In this document: positions 22,480 through 31,804 of the stretch, one piece after another
Numbering within the stretch: position 1 is the first letter of the stretch
Layout of the letters: the number at the start of each line of letters is the position of its first letter
Source of the DNA: Zavarzinella sp.
Lineage (GTDB): Bacteria > Planctomycetota > Planctomycetia > Gemmatales > Gemmataceae
Direction of reading: 5' to 3'
Length of the DNA stretch: 64,000 nt
Assembly (NCBI GenBank): GCA_041399155.1
Contig: JAWKTI010000002.1
Coordinates: 558,001 to 622,000, forward strand
Program-made: the position numbers and the translations under genes
The notes under the pieces: generated by a model
What the model was told of the DNA's origin: nothing
Database searches by the model: none
The model's input: only the letters and a program-made list of their open reading frames with translations

Positions 22480-23430
22480 TTAGAAACGCCATTCCACACC
22501 CACGGAAAAAGTTGCCAGCCAGAGACTGTTCGCAATCAGCTCATCTGGTCGAGCCATCTCGCTGTAGTATTGAAAATTGATTCCCAAGGAGCATCGAACA
22601 CCATCGCCCAGCCCATAGCTGGTGCGGAAACCAACTTCTGGGATGTAAATCAATCCTGAATCGGTAACCCGAACGCCATTTGTTGTCCAGGACCGGTCGT
22701 TATGCCCCACACCCACTTTGAAGAGAAATCCCGCACCATACGGGCCAAAATTCCAATCAGTCAGAATACCCATTTCGCCTGCATAAATGATGTTTAATGC
22801 TTTGCGCTGGGTATAACTGGCAGCTGCTGTGGTTTTCGCCGATTCGGTAATCCAGCCAAATCGCCCACCAATCAGACCGTAAACTCGTGTGCGATCCAAC
22901 GTACCTAACTGAGTCAAATACTGCGGATCTGCTGTAACTACGGTGAGTGGGGAGCTGACAAAACCGATTCCAGGTATCAACGCCTCTTCGATATTGCGAA
23001 CACCTGTCAATGTCAGTAGCAACCCCTCACTACGATCTGGTCCCAGCCAATACCCAATATCTGTGGTGCCACCCAGCAGTTGATCGCGATCGATCCCGTT
23101 TCCAAGCCCTTCCGCGAAACCATAAATAAACCGTAACGATCCCCACAGCCCGGTAGTGGGCTGACAATTTGATTTTTGCCAATGCACAGCATTATCTGCA
23201 GGTTCACCCACAACCGGTGCATCCACCCACGTTGGTGTCGGTGGGGCATTCTCCAGCGGCACTACAGGCATGGTGGTACCCGGCTGAAAAATTGGTACCC
23301 GAGGTGGGTATTCATTCATCGGCTGTGGCTGGCCGAGTGTAGGCGGGGGTAATTGCCCCGTCCCGATTTGTGCAACTAGTGACTGGCCGGAGAGCACCAG
23401 GAACGTTGCAAGGATAGCGAAATTTTGCAT
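22480..23430 (-). CDS. BBP7-like outer-membrane beta-barrel protein
   Basis: The 316-residue protein starts at the ATG at 23430, giving a clear signal peptide (MQNFAILATFLVLSGQSLVAQ), rather than at the longer frame start. A proline-rich linker (about 25-70) leads into alternating hydrophobic beta-strand segments with many aromatic and Gly residues, and the protein ends in VGVEWRF, a terminal Phe typical of outer-membrane barrels. Sequence flavour (YWLGPDRSEGLLLTLTG, IGGRFGW) fits the planctomycete BBP7 porin-like family, but the match is judged by eye. It converges on the MfnD-like gene and diverges from the DUF1571 gene. Likely role: surface barrel or pore. Confidence 0.65.
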   Translation of the reverse strand: MQNFAILATFLVLSGQSLVAQIGTGQLPPPTLGQPQPMNEYPPRVPIFQPGTTMPVVPLENAPPTPTWVDAPVVGEPADNAVHWQKSNCQPTTGLWGSLRFIYGFAEGLGNGIDRDQLLGGTTDIGYWLGPDRSEGLLLTLTGVRNIEEALIPGIGFVSSPLTVVTADPQYLTQLGTLDRTRVYGLIGGRFGWITESAKTTAAASYTQRKALNIIYAGEMGILTDWNFGPYGAGFLFKVGVGHNDRSWTTNGVRVTDSGLIYIPEVGFRTSYGLGDGVRCSLGINFQYYSEMARPDELIANSLWLATFSVGVEWRF

Positions 23431-23634
23431 AGTTCGTGCCCCACTGAATCGAATAAAAGGATTTTGCTGGTTGCCCACAGAACTTTCTTCGGAAAATTCA
23501 CAAGAAAACTCTAGCCGATTTCATTGTGATCCGAATTGAAATTGGTTAGTCTGTACGTGAGGTGTGAGTTGCCAAAAACATTAGAAATGCTTCATGTTTT
23601 CTGCTAAAATGGCTCTACACAATGGGGTGATTAG

Positions 23635-24492
23635 ATGAAAAGGGCAATCCTGGTTGTTTCTTCCTTATTGGTACTTGGTGCAATCCCACTGTTTCTGGCA
23701 TATGCCCCATTTCGCCACTTGTTTGTGGGAGATCCTCAGGCGACCGGTGCTGCGGACAAAGACATTCAAAAGATCGACCGCAATAATTTGCCCCCGGAAA
23801 ATACAGCAGTCGATTTTGAAGATTTGTGCCGCACGAAGCCATTGGCAGCGGTGCAGGAATCGCTGGCGACTTACGAACGGACCGTTCAAACTTTTCGGTG
23901 TAACTTTGTAAAACAGGAATTCCTGAATAACACGCTTCGCCCCACCGAGAAAATTCGGTGCGAATTTCGTGAAGAACCATTTTCTGTCACGATGACATGG
24001 CTGGAAAATCCCGGACGTGCCGCCCACATGATCTTTGTACATGGCGAAAATGAGGACCAGTTACTTGCAGTGCCAGCCAGCAAAACCCAGCGGTTTCTGA
24101 CCGGTGGTTTTGTGAAACGCTCTCCTTACGACAAAGAAGTGATGCAGGCTGCCCGGAACCCAGTGACCAAATTTGGTATTCGTGGCATGACCCGCGGTTT
24201 GCTGGAACAGTGGGACGCTACAAATGGTAATTATGAACTGAATTACATGGGTTTAGCCGAAATTCCTGAACTTCCAGGTCGAAAAGTACATGCCTTTCAC
24301 TATCGCCCTGGGGTGCCTGAAGGTGAAGAACAGATTACCGAAAAGAAGATCTATTTTGATTCTGAATGGAAAATTCTCGTGGGGCTGGTGCTGCACTCCA
24401 ACGAACAGTTGATTGCACGCTACTTCTATCAGGAACTGGAAATCAACCCAATGTTGCCGGAAGATACGTTCCAAATCAAAAGATTCAAATAG
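23635..24492 (+). CDS. DUF1571 envelope protein
   Basis: This 285-residue protein has an N-terminal membrane anchor or uncleaved signal (about residues 5-25) and a DUF1571 domain: ESLATYERTVQTFRCNFVKQE, then repeated beta strands (IRCEFREEPFSVTMTW, GRAAHMIFVHGEN) and a C-terminal IYFDSEWKILVGL. The fold resembles periplasmic lipid- or lipoprotein-handling proteins such as LolA, with outer-leaflet contacts, but the function is not established. GGGG lies 7 nt before the ATG. It is transcribed away from the BBP7-like gene; the phosphatase gene starts 94 nt downstream. Confidence 0.85.
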   Translation: MKRAILVVSSLLVLGAIPLFLAYAPFRHLFVGDPQATGAADKDIQKIDRNNLPPENTAVDFEDLCRTKPLAAVQESLATYERTVQTFRCNFVKQEFLNNTLRPTEKIRCEFREEPFSVTMTWLENPGRAAHMIFVHGENEDQLLAVPASKTQRFLTGGFVKRSPYDKEVMQAARNPVTKFGIRGMTRGLLEQWDATNGNYELNYMGLAEIPELPGRKVHAFHYRPGVPEGEEQITEKKIYFDSEWKILVGLVLHSNEQLIARYFYQELEINPMLPEDTFQIKRFK

Positions 24493-24586
24493 ATATACGA
24501 TAGTTAATGCAGGCAATCGTTTGAATCATCTGTGTGGTTGACGTTTTCTCTATCATATCCCAATTCGAAATCTACCAGAGGTGTGC

Positions 24587-25756
24587 GTGGCAACCCTGTC
24601 ACGAATATTGTTTGTTTCGTCCAATCCGAGTTCCATGTTGGAGCAGGATCTGGCAGCCAATGGGTTTCAGGTTGATTTGAAATCCCCCACTGGCATCCAT
24701 CCGGATTCTCTCCCCGCCTATCAGTGTGTGGTGTTTGATGCGGTGCGTGGCAATCTGGCCACAGTGCAGGCGTTATCTCGTCGCTGGCGGATTGAATTGG
24801 GCGATCACTATCTGCCGATTATTGTGGTGCTGGATTCCGGTTTGGCCCCCACCACAGTCCTGGAATCCGGTGCAGATGCTGTTGTACCTGCGGGCAGTTC
24901 TACGATCGACCTGATTGCCCAGATCAATGCACTCTCTCGCGTGGGCTATCTCTGCCAGCGTTTGGCATTGAAAGCGAACGAGGCTACCCAACTCAATCAG
25001 AAACTCCATAACACGTACCAGCGTGTTGAAAGTAACCTGATGTTGGAACGTCGGGTGCACCGAGAAGTGCTGTCGGTTGATGAATGGGAAAACGATGCCG
25101 TCAGCTGTGCAAGCTTTCAACGGCTACGCTCGCGTCATGGGGGCGACTTTTTTTCGATTCAACAGGTGGCACCCGACCAGGTTTGCTTCTTAATTGGCGA
25201 TTCCATGGGCCGCACGAATCCTTCAGGTTACCTGATTAATCTGCTGGTGGTGGCAATATTCCGAAAAATACTGGAAACTAAGAAGTTTCAACAGCCACTG
25301 GAACCCACAGATCTGAAAGAGATTCTTCAGGCGATTAATCGGGACATCGTCGGTTTGCAATCACCAGAGCCAGTGATCCTGTCCATGCTTGCCCTGACGC
25401 TGGATGTTGCTTCTCGGCGGTTGGTTCTCATTCGTGCTGGTCATCCCCATCCATTTCTGGTAACTGCTTCAGGCACGACAGAATACTGGAATAGTGGTGG
25501 CAGTTTTCTAGGGATATTCGAAGCTCGCTTCGATATCAGCGAAAAAAAGGTGGCACCCGGAGATCGGATTTTTTTGTTTACGGACGGATTTCTGAACAAA
25601 CCAGAAGACGGAAAGCAGGATCGCTTGCCAGTAATTGCCAGCGATACTCAACATGAAACCATTGTGCAATCCGTACAATCGATTGGCAAACAGTTTGTAG
25701 AGCATTGTCGACCTTACGAAGATTTCACGTTGGTGGGCATCGAAGTGAAGAGGTAA
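24587..25756 (+). CDS. PP2C/SpoIIE-type phosphatase with degenerate receiver domain
   Basis: The protein (389 residues from the GTG at 24587, placed by the AGAGG just upstream; a GTG at 24581 is also possible) joins an N-terminal receiver-like domain (about 1-125) to a short helical linker and an RsbU/SpoIIE phosphatase domain (about 170-389). The phosphatase metal-site motifs are present: GGDFF, GDSMG and LFTDGF, with RAGHPHPF between. In the receiver-like part a candidate phospho-acceptor Asp is in CVVFDAV, but the acidic pair after strand 1 is replaced by Ser/Asn and the usual Lys near the end is missing, so phosphorylation is doubtful. The likely role is dephosphorylating an anti-sigma antagonist; no STAS or anti-sigma kinase partner lies nearby. 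Confidence 0.88.
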   Translation: MATLSRILFVSSNPSSMLEQDLAANGFQVDLKSPTGIHPDSLPAYQCVVFDAVRGNLATVQALSRRWRIELGDHYLPIIVVLDSGLAPTTVLESGADAVVPAGSSTIDLIAQINALSRVGYLCQRLALKANEATQLNQKLHNTYQRVESNLMLERRVHREVLSVDEWENDAVSCASFQRLRSRHGGDFFSIQQVAPDQVCFLIGDSMGRTNPSGYLINLLVVAIFRKILETKKFQQPLEPTDLKEILQAINRDIVGLQSPEPVILSMLALTLDVASRRLVLIRAGHPHPFLVTASGTTEYWNSGGSFLGIFEARFDISEKKVAPGDRIFLFTDGFLNKPEDGKQDRLPVIASDTQHETIVQSVQSIGKQFVEHCRPYEDFTLVGIEVKR

Positions 25757-25822
25757 CTTTTCCTGATAGGGTCTTGCGAAACTGGCAACAATAAGCATCA
25801 AATCAAAAACCGAAGTTCCGAT

Positions 25823-27223
25823 TTACTTCAACTTTTCTGCCAGTTCCTGCAACTGTTTCACAATGACGGGTGAGGCACCTGTTTCAAGGTAGCTGGACCG
25901 GGCACGCCAGGTTTCGTATCCACCCAACTCATGCTGGGCTGGTGTGGGAAGGTAACCGTTGTAGCCATTCGCAAGTTCAATGGTAAAGACCCGCTTTGCA
26001 GGCAAAGTGCGTTTCAATTCCAGACCAATTTCCACAAAAACTTCACAAGGGATCGCCGCAATCATTTGATCGCCCAGCTTCAGCACCTGGACTTTGACAG
26101 GAACCTGGTTTGGGTATTTGTCCAACAATTGCGACTCACGTGCATAAATCGCATCCATTCCCGCTAATTTTTTGGGATCTTTCTGCAGTGCCAGTACTTC
26201 CTTCGCACGTGCAAGGCCGTTGGCATCGGCTTTTCGCACACCTAACTGTAGATCGGCAGTGGCCGCACTTAATCTAATTGAATCAATGAATTCCGCTTTT
26301 TTCCATGCCTGCAGAACATTGTTTGTGATATCTTCTGCCACAATCCGGATTTGCTCACCTGGGGCTCTTTTGATCGGTTCGCCGGCGAAATTAATGTTGT
26401 TAATATCCCCACTGGTGCCATTGGACATCATGGCCACAAAGCGATCTGATTTGGGTGCCAGTCGAGATTGTACCATTTCAGCAAAAGCACCAAAGTAATC
26501 TGCAGAAATTCCTGGATTGCCACCCACATAGTGCAACGAATAATTAGCCAATAACGCCAACGGATTACCTTTTAAGGTTTTTACAGCGACTATGGCGATT
26601 TCAGGATCAATTGGCCCCGCTGGTTTAAGCAGGCCTTTGGCCTGGTAGCCCGGGTTCATCTGTACCTTGTCGGTGGTACCACCAAACGGGTCGGTGCGGA
26701 TGGTGCCCATTTCCTTGAACCACCTCCGGTTGAATACCTGTTTCGAATTACTTGCAGAAATAAAGCCAATCTGGGCAGGTTCTCGTCGCTTCCAGGCAGT
26801 TTCAATTGCTGCGGCAATTTTAATTGTTAAAAATTTCACATAATCCATGTCAGGATCGCTTTGAAACACACCTGTACTGGTGGGGGCACTGTGCGTGTGC
26901 GTCGCAGAAATGAGAATATTCTCCACTGGGATTTTCGTGGCTTTCGATGCCAGTTGCTTCGCGTTTTCCACTAATTCCCGTGGCAGCATGCAGCTATCGA
27001 CCACCACAATAGCGATGCCTGAGGTGCCATCATCAAGCACCAAAGCACGGGCATGCAGATGATCGCTGATCTTGTCAATCAACCGGTCGCTCATCCCACC
27101 ATTCAGTGAAATTGGCAATTTTTCCGGCGTAATTCGCTGGGCGAAAGCCCCCGCCTTCAATTGATCTGCCATTGAAAAAGAAAAGGAAATCAGCAAACAA
27201 AGGGCAGTCGTCAGATAACGCAT
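25823..27223 (-). CDS. Secreted neutral/alkaline ceramidase-like hydrolase
   Basis: The chosen ATG at 27223 gives a signal peptide (MRYLTTALCLLISFSFSMA) and a 466-residue protein; the frame runs further upstream without a plausible start. The N-terminal part matches the neutral/alkaline non-lysosomal ceramidase superfamily: AGAFAQRITP, DHLHARALVLDDG, VVVDSC, and the zinc-site segment ILISATHTHSAPTS near residue 100. HYVGGNPGISADYFG and a C-terminal NGYNGYLPT follow. Planctomycete genomes carry many such proteins, probably acting on lipids or sugar conjugates outside the cytoplasm; substrate specificity is unknown. It is monocistronic, converging on the phosphatase gene with a 66-nt gap. Confidence 0.88.
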   Translation of the reverse strand: MRYLTTALCLLISFSFSMADQLKAGAFAQRITPEKLPISLNGGMSDRLIDKISDHLHARALVLDDGTSGIAIVVVDSCMLPRELVENAKQLASKATKIPVENILISATHTHSAPTSTGVFQSDPDMDYVKFLTIKIAAAIETAWKRREPAQIGFISASNSKQVFNRRWFKEMGTIRTDPFGGTTDKVQMNPGYQAKGLLKPAGPIDPEIAIVAVKTLKGNPLALLANYSLHYVGGNPGISADYFGAFAEMVQSRLAPKSDRFVAMMSNGTSGDINNINFAGEPIKRAPGEQIRIVAEDITNNVLQAWKKAEFIDSIRLSAATADLQLGVRKADANGLARAKEVLALQKDPKKLAGMDAIYARESQLLDKYPNQVPVKVQVLKLGDQMIAAIPCEVFVEIGLELKRTLPAKRVFTIELANGYNGYLPTPAQHELGGYETWRARSSYLETGASPVIVKQLQELAEKLK

Positions 27224-27851
27224 GTGGTGTTCCCATGGTGTGATTGAACTACTATGACCGTTTTGCGAATGAATTGCAATTACGAAGTAGGTTGGTGGGC
27301 CAGATTTGACGGACAACCAACGTTTGGAAACCCGCATCAAACAAAGTAGAACTGGTTTGATGATACTCTGAAAACTACCTGCCGCACCACAAGGTGAGGT
27401 TTCTGCTACTCTTCAGCACACTTGTATGAATTTTGTACACTATATTTTACCATTCCTACTTCGGAGTGATAGCAATTTTTCAAAAATTCACAAAAAAGTT
27501 TCTGTCGTCGCAAATCATTTAATCACATGAACTTATGTCGATTTTTAATTGCAAAATTTGATCCCGACGAGAAAAAAATTGCCAGTTTTGAATACGTTGT
27601 GGATATATTAATATAGAGTGGAAATAATTCCATGCTCTGTATGTCCGCGACACAAGAATTCGCCCCAAGCCAGGATTGGAGATGGCGGCAAAAGATTGGA
27701 TTTGACCAGTGCAGGCAAGTTCCCGTGCCAATCCCTGCAACGTAAAACGTGTCCGTGCGATTGGAGCTGGAAATGAGAATCTGCCCACAGCTACTTGCAA
27801 GCGGGGGTATTTTGGCTGTAATGTAACATGAAACTATTTTGGTAGTGTGAT
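27224..27851. other. 628-bp gene-free region between divergent genes
   Basis: No credible gene is seen; a 93-codon minus-strand frame (27519-27800) has neither family resemblance nor a good start. The region is AT-richer than its surroundings. A 15-bp palindrome (AATTTTT-C-AAAAATT) lies at 27474-27488. A hairpin with arms AGAGTGGAA and TTCCA-tg-CTCT (2-nt bulge, 4-nt loop) lies at 27615-27638. The rest presumably holds promoters for the ceramidase-like gene and the zinc-ribbon gene. A small RNA is possible. Confidence 0.4.
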
Positions 27852-28541
27852 ATGGCGACATCGTTTTTGATCAGTTGTCCGGAATGCGACAAACAAATGA
27901 AGGTGATGGACCAGCACGTGGGCAAAAAAGTCCGCTGTAAGTCATGCGAAAATGTGTTTGTGGTGAAGCAGCCCAAGGCAACGGCCCAACCACCCACACC
28001 TCCGAAAAAAGCCAGTCCGCCACCTGCCAAGGCCGTGGAAGTGGAAAAACCGAAAGCCTCTTCGCCGCATCTTGATGATGACGACGATGATTCGAATCCC
28101 TATCAGATGATTGTTGAAAAGGAGGAACTTCCACGCTGCCCGTTTTGTGCGGTGGAATTAGTTTCAGCAGATGCCGTGATCTGTCGCGAGTGTGGCTACA
28201 ACATGAAGACCCGCCAACGCCCTGAAGTGAAGGTGTTGTTGGAGCACACATTTGCAGATAAGCTCAACTGGTATGGCTTGGCTATTTTTTACACATTTAT
28301 GTTAATTGTGTTTATTGTCTGGGATGCAATATTCTTTGTGAAAATTGAAGGTTGGCTGGTGGACAGCGTCTTTATTGAAGAAGACGGTGGTGGGTATGTT
28401 GGTGGTTTGCGTCCCGGTTTCTGGAAACTGTTGATGACCGCCCCACTGGTAGTGCTGGCTGTGCCGATGGTTCGTTACTCTTATCGTCGGTTCTTTGTCC
28501 AGACGATTCCAGATAAAAAACTAGAGAATGAAGGCTTTTAA
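27852..28541 (+). CDS. Double zinc-ribbon membrane protein
   Basis: This 229-residue protein has an N-terminal MJ0042-type zinc ribbon (CPEC at residues 9-12, CKSC near 34-37). A Pro/Lys/Ala-rich linker with an Asp run (about 74-78) follows, then a second ribbon (CPFC and CREC, about 97-117). Two hydrophobic segments (about 140-162 and 193-213) place it in the membrane, with both ribbons on the same side. Such ribbon-plus-membrane proteins are common in planctomycetes and have no assigned function. The WD40 gene begins about 100 nt downstream in the same direction. Confidence 0.8.
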   Translation: MATSFLISCPECDKQMKVMDQHVGKKVRCKSCENVFVVKQPKATAQPPTPPKKASPPPAKAVEVEKPKASSPHLDDDDDDSNPYQMIVEKEELPRCPFCAVELVSADAVICRECGYNMKTRQRPEVKVLLEHTFADKLNWYGLAIFYTFMLIVFIVWDAIFFVKIEGWLVDSVFIEEDGGGYVGGLRPGFWKLLMTAPLVVLAVPMVRYSYRRFFVQTIPDKKLENEGF

Positions 28542-28642
28542 CTCGCGGTGCCATACCGCGGGATGTAACATCCGATTTGGTTCAAGCCCTCATTTCGTAT
28601 AAAATTCAGATCATTACCGCAGAATCTACAACGGGATTGAAA

Positions 28643-31600
28643 ATGCGATTGTTTGGAACGTTATGTCTGTTGGTGGTAGTCGCTGGGTTAATGCCGCATA
28701 CGCATGCGCAGAACAAAACGATTACGCCCGAATCGATCAACCAGAACATCAGCACATATCAGCAGGAGCGTGCGGAAGCATTACAGAAAAAATTTCCTGA
28801 AGCTGCACTTGCAAAATCGGACCAGCTTGTGGAAGCTGCTCAACAGACAATCAAATCCGGAAGTCTGGATAAGGCTGCAAAGCTGGTGCGAGACGCACGC
28901 TGGCTGGTGCCATATGTGCCAAAGAACCTGCCAGCAAATGTGGAGCGAGTACTGGGCGTATCCCGTTTTCGCCATGGTGGTGCAGTAAACGCACTGGCAT
29001 ACTCATCAAATGGAGCCAGACTTGCTACAGCATCCAGCGATGGCACGGTAAGAATCTGGGATCTTGGCAATGGGCGCGAGCTACTTTCATATCGTGGTGG
29101 TAGTTTGCCCGTCTTATCTCTCTCCTGGACTCGGGATGACAAGTGGATAGCATCCACCGTGGGAAATGAAATCCATATCTGGGAAGCGGAAACGGGCAAA
29201 AAAGTGCACACGCTGACCGGACATGAAGGTGAAATCACTTCAGTTGCATTTCAGCCAGATAACAACAATCGTTTAGTTTCTGGCAGTAAAGATACTTCGG
29301 TGCGATACTGGGATGTTGAAAATGAAAAATTGATCGCCAATCTGAATGATGACTTCGCCAAACCAGCAAAATCAGAAATTTATTCAGTAACCTTCAGTCC
29401 CAACAGTAAACTGATTGCCTCGCTGAACAAAAACGGCCAGATGCACATCTGGAATCCATCACTTCCAGCTGCAAAACGATTTCTGAGTGGCTTTGAGGCC
29501 CACGCACGCTATGCAGCAAATCAGGTCGTATTTGGCAAAGATACTTCCACGATCTTTTCGATTGGTGATGACAAAAAGGTGAAGAAATTCATCGGGTTAG
29601 GGCCAGATGGCGAACATATTCAAGGACATGGCCGTCCCACGGTGATGGAAGGGCATACCGAAGGTGGGAAGGGGATTGCTATCAGTCCGGATGCCAATCT
29701 ATTACTGAGTGCCAGTAAAGATTACACAATTCGCCTGTGGAATGTCGGTACTGGGAAACAAATTCGTGTTTACAATGGTCACACCGATGCCGTGAATGCG
29801 GTGGCAATTTCCCCCGACGGCAGCCAGTTTGCTTCTGGTTCTGAAGATGGCAGCATTCGTCTCTGGGATCTTCGAGTGGAAGACCCAGCAGATATCTACA
29901 AGGAGCATCAGGGGTATGTCTGGTCGGCAGCCATCAGCAACGATGGACTGATTGCTTCTGTGGGTGCAGACAAAGCGGTTTATGTGCGTTCGAAAGAAGG
30001 CAAAGTACTGCACCGCTTTACGGATCATACTTCGCCTGTGATGTGCCTTGCCTTTCGGAATGATGGCAAACAACTTGCGACCGCTGGTGGCGATAAAGTC
30101 ATTCGCCTGTGGGATCTGACAACTGGGAAAGCAGCCAAGGTAATTGCAGCCCACAGTGGGCCGATTACTTCGCTGAGTTACAGCGAAGATGGGCAACTGA
30201 TGCTCTCTGGGTCCACCGATAAAACTGCTAAATTGTGGGATCTGGCAAAAGATGCCCCACTGGTGGTATTTCCTGCAATGAAGGCACCGATTAGTGCGGT
30301 AGCACTGCGTCCCGATGCGAAACAATGTGCAATTTCGACTGCGAATGGTGAGTTGCGCATTTATGCCATCAATGGAACGATGATTCAGGAAACAGATAAG
30401 TCGACACCCCACCTGCCGGATGTGGGTGGGATTGCCTATAGCCACAATGGTAAGTTCTTTGCAACGTGCGGTGGGGATGGAGTTGTTAAATACTATGTTG
30501 TTAATGCCACCAATTTTTCACTGCTTCAGGAATTTAAAGAACATCAGAAACAGGTTAGCAGTATTGCGTTCAGCAAAGACGACCGCTTTCTGGTTTCTGC
30601 CGGAGCCGACCTGGTGATCCGAGTCTGGGATCTGACGAAGCGTATCGAAATCCGTTCGCTGCGTGGGCACACCGATTGGGTCAGCACGGTCGATTTTGGT
30701 CCCAACGATCAATCGATTATTTCCGCCAGCGTCGACCGTACGATGCGAGTGTGGGAACTTTCCGGTACCGAAACGGCAAAACCGATTGGCCATTCCAAAG
30801 CAATTACCACCGTGGTAATGAGTGCGGATGGACGCTGGGTGGCTAGTGGATCAGAAGATAAATCGATCAAAATCTGGGACGCACTGGCCGGGGTGGAAAC
30901 AGCTACCTTGCCTGGTGGGCACAGCGACAGTGTTTATACGCTGGGATTCGCACCTGATGGCAAAACCCTGGTATCTGGGGGTGGTGATCAATCGTTGATT
31001 ATCTGGGATCTGGAAAACAGATCGGTAAAATATCGAATTGCTGTGGGTGACAATTTGAACTTTTTAACCTACGGCACCGGCGGAAAGAAATTCGTGGTCT
31101 GGCAAACATTTTCACGTGGTCAGAACGACGACATCAATAACTTACAGTTGTACGATGTGGATGGGAAAAAACTGGAAGTTCTGGTCGAAAAAAATACTCT
31201 GGTGCAGTGCGTGGCATTTTCTCCCGATGCAGAACTGGCCGTGATGGGCTTCCCTAATGGCACCGTTCGTGCGTGGAACATTGCAAAAAATGAACGCTTA
31301 GGTAGTGATTGGCCCGCGTTCAAAGAAACACTGGTTGATGTGGGGATCAGCCCGGACAAAAATATCATCATGGCAGCAGACCTGAATTGTAATATCAAGG
31401 TCTACGATCTGGCGAAAAAGGCAGAATTGCACTCGTTCAAGGGGCACGAAGCACCAATGCGTGCATTGGTTGTGGGACCGGATGGCAATCGCTTTATTAC
31501 CATTGATTCCACCGGGGAAATCAAATTGTGGGATACCAAGACCGGCAAAGAGTTACGCCAGTGGAAGTTACCCACCCCCGTGAATACCGCAGCATTTTCT

Positions 31601-31666
31601 GCCAATGGCAAGAAAATCATTACCGCGAACACCGATTCTACCCTGTATGTGCTGACCAATCCGTAA
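28643..31666 (+). CDS. Secreted WD40-repeat protein
   Basis: The ATG at 28643, preceded by GGGA, yields a signal peptide (MRLFGTLCLLVVVAGLMPHTHA) and a 1007-residue protein; the frame opens earlier at 28577. After a helical segment of about 80 residues the protein consists of roughly thirteen WD40 units, with recurring patterns such as VRIWDLGNG, IRLWNVGTG, IRLWDLTTG, AKLWDL, IRVWDL, MRVWEL and IKIWDAL. This is enough for two seven-bladed propellers. The signal peptide predicts a periplasmic or exported interaction scaffold. No enzymatic domain is fused to it, unlike the kinase-WD40 fusions frequent in this phylum. The TolB-like gene follows after 138 nt. Confidence 0.93.
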   Translation: MRLFGTLCLLVVVAGLMPHTHAQNKTITPESINQNISTYQQERAEALQKKFPEAALAKSDQLVEAAQQTIKSGSLDKAAKLVRDARWLVPYVPKNLPANVERVLGVSRFRHGGAVNALAYSSNGARLATASSDGTVRIWDLGNGRELLSYRGGSLPVLSLSWTRDDKWIASTVGNEIHIWEAETGKKVHTLTGHEGEITSVAFQPDNNNRLVSGSKDTSVRYWDVENEKLIANLNDDFAKPAKSEIYSVTFSPNSKLIASLNKNGQMHIWNPSLPAAKRFLSGFEAHARYAANQVVFGKDTSTIFSIGDDKKVKKFIGLGPDGEHIQGHGRPTVMEGHTEGGKGIAISPDANLLLSASKDYTIRLWNVGTGKQIRVYNGHTDAVNAVAISPDGSQFASGSEDGSIRLWDLRVEDPADIYKEHQGYVWSAAISNDGLIASVGADKAVYVRSKEGKVLHRFTDHTSPVMCLAFRNDGKQLATAGGDKVIRLWDLTTGKAAKVIAAHSGPITSLSYSEDGQLMLSGSTDKTAKLWDLAKDAPLVVFPAMKAPISAVALRPDAKQCAISTANGELRIYAINGTMIQETDKSTPHLPDVGGIAYSHNGKFFATCGGDGVVKYYVVNATNFSLLQEFKEHQKQVSSIAFSKDDRFLVSAGADLVIRVWDLTKRIEIRSLRGHTDWVSTVDFGPNDQSIISASVDRTMRVWELSGTETAKPIGHSKAITTVVMSADGRWVASGSEDKSIKIWDALAGVETATLPGGHSDSVYTLGFAPDGKTLVSGGGDQSLIIWDLENRSVKYRIAVGDNLNFLTYGTGGKKFVVWQTFSRGQNDDINNLQLYDVDGKKLEVLVEKNTLVQCVAFSPDAELAVMGFPNGTVRAWNIAKNERLGSDWPAFKETLVDVGISPDKNIIMAADLNCNIKVYDLAKKAELHSFKGHEAPMRALVVGPDGNRFITIDSTGEIKLWDTKTGKELRQWKLPTPVNTAAFSANGKKIITANTDSTLYVLTNP

Positions 31667-31771
31667 TAAAGTTTGCCCTAAGTCCTTTCGCTGATCAATC
31701 AATATCTGACGTGTCATCTATTCGCCGATTTCTGGCTGATTGTTGATATGTCAGGTAATTTCGTTCCTAAA

Positions 31772-31800
31772 ATGACTCAATTACTGCTAAATGGAGTCAT
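31772..31800 (+). promoter_or_regulatory. Hairpin overlapping the ribosome site of the TolB-like gene
   Basis: ATGACTC (31772-31778) pairs perfectly with GAGTCAT (31794-31800) across a 15-nt loop. The right arm covers most of the GGAG element (31793-31796) that serves the ATG at 31805, so folding could mask ribosome binding. The stem is short and the loop long; a regulatory role is tentative. Confidence 0.3.
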
Positions 31801-31804
31801 TTCA

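Noticed and set aside
27519..27800. 93-codon minus-strand frame in the 628-bp gap
   Set aside because: No recognisable family, no good start signal, and composition unlike the coding neighbours; kept only as part of the gap description.
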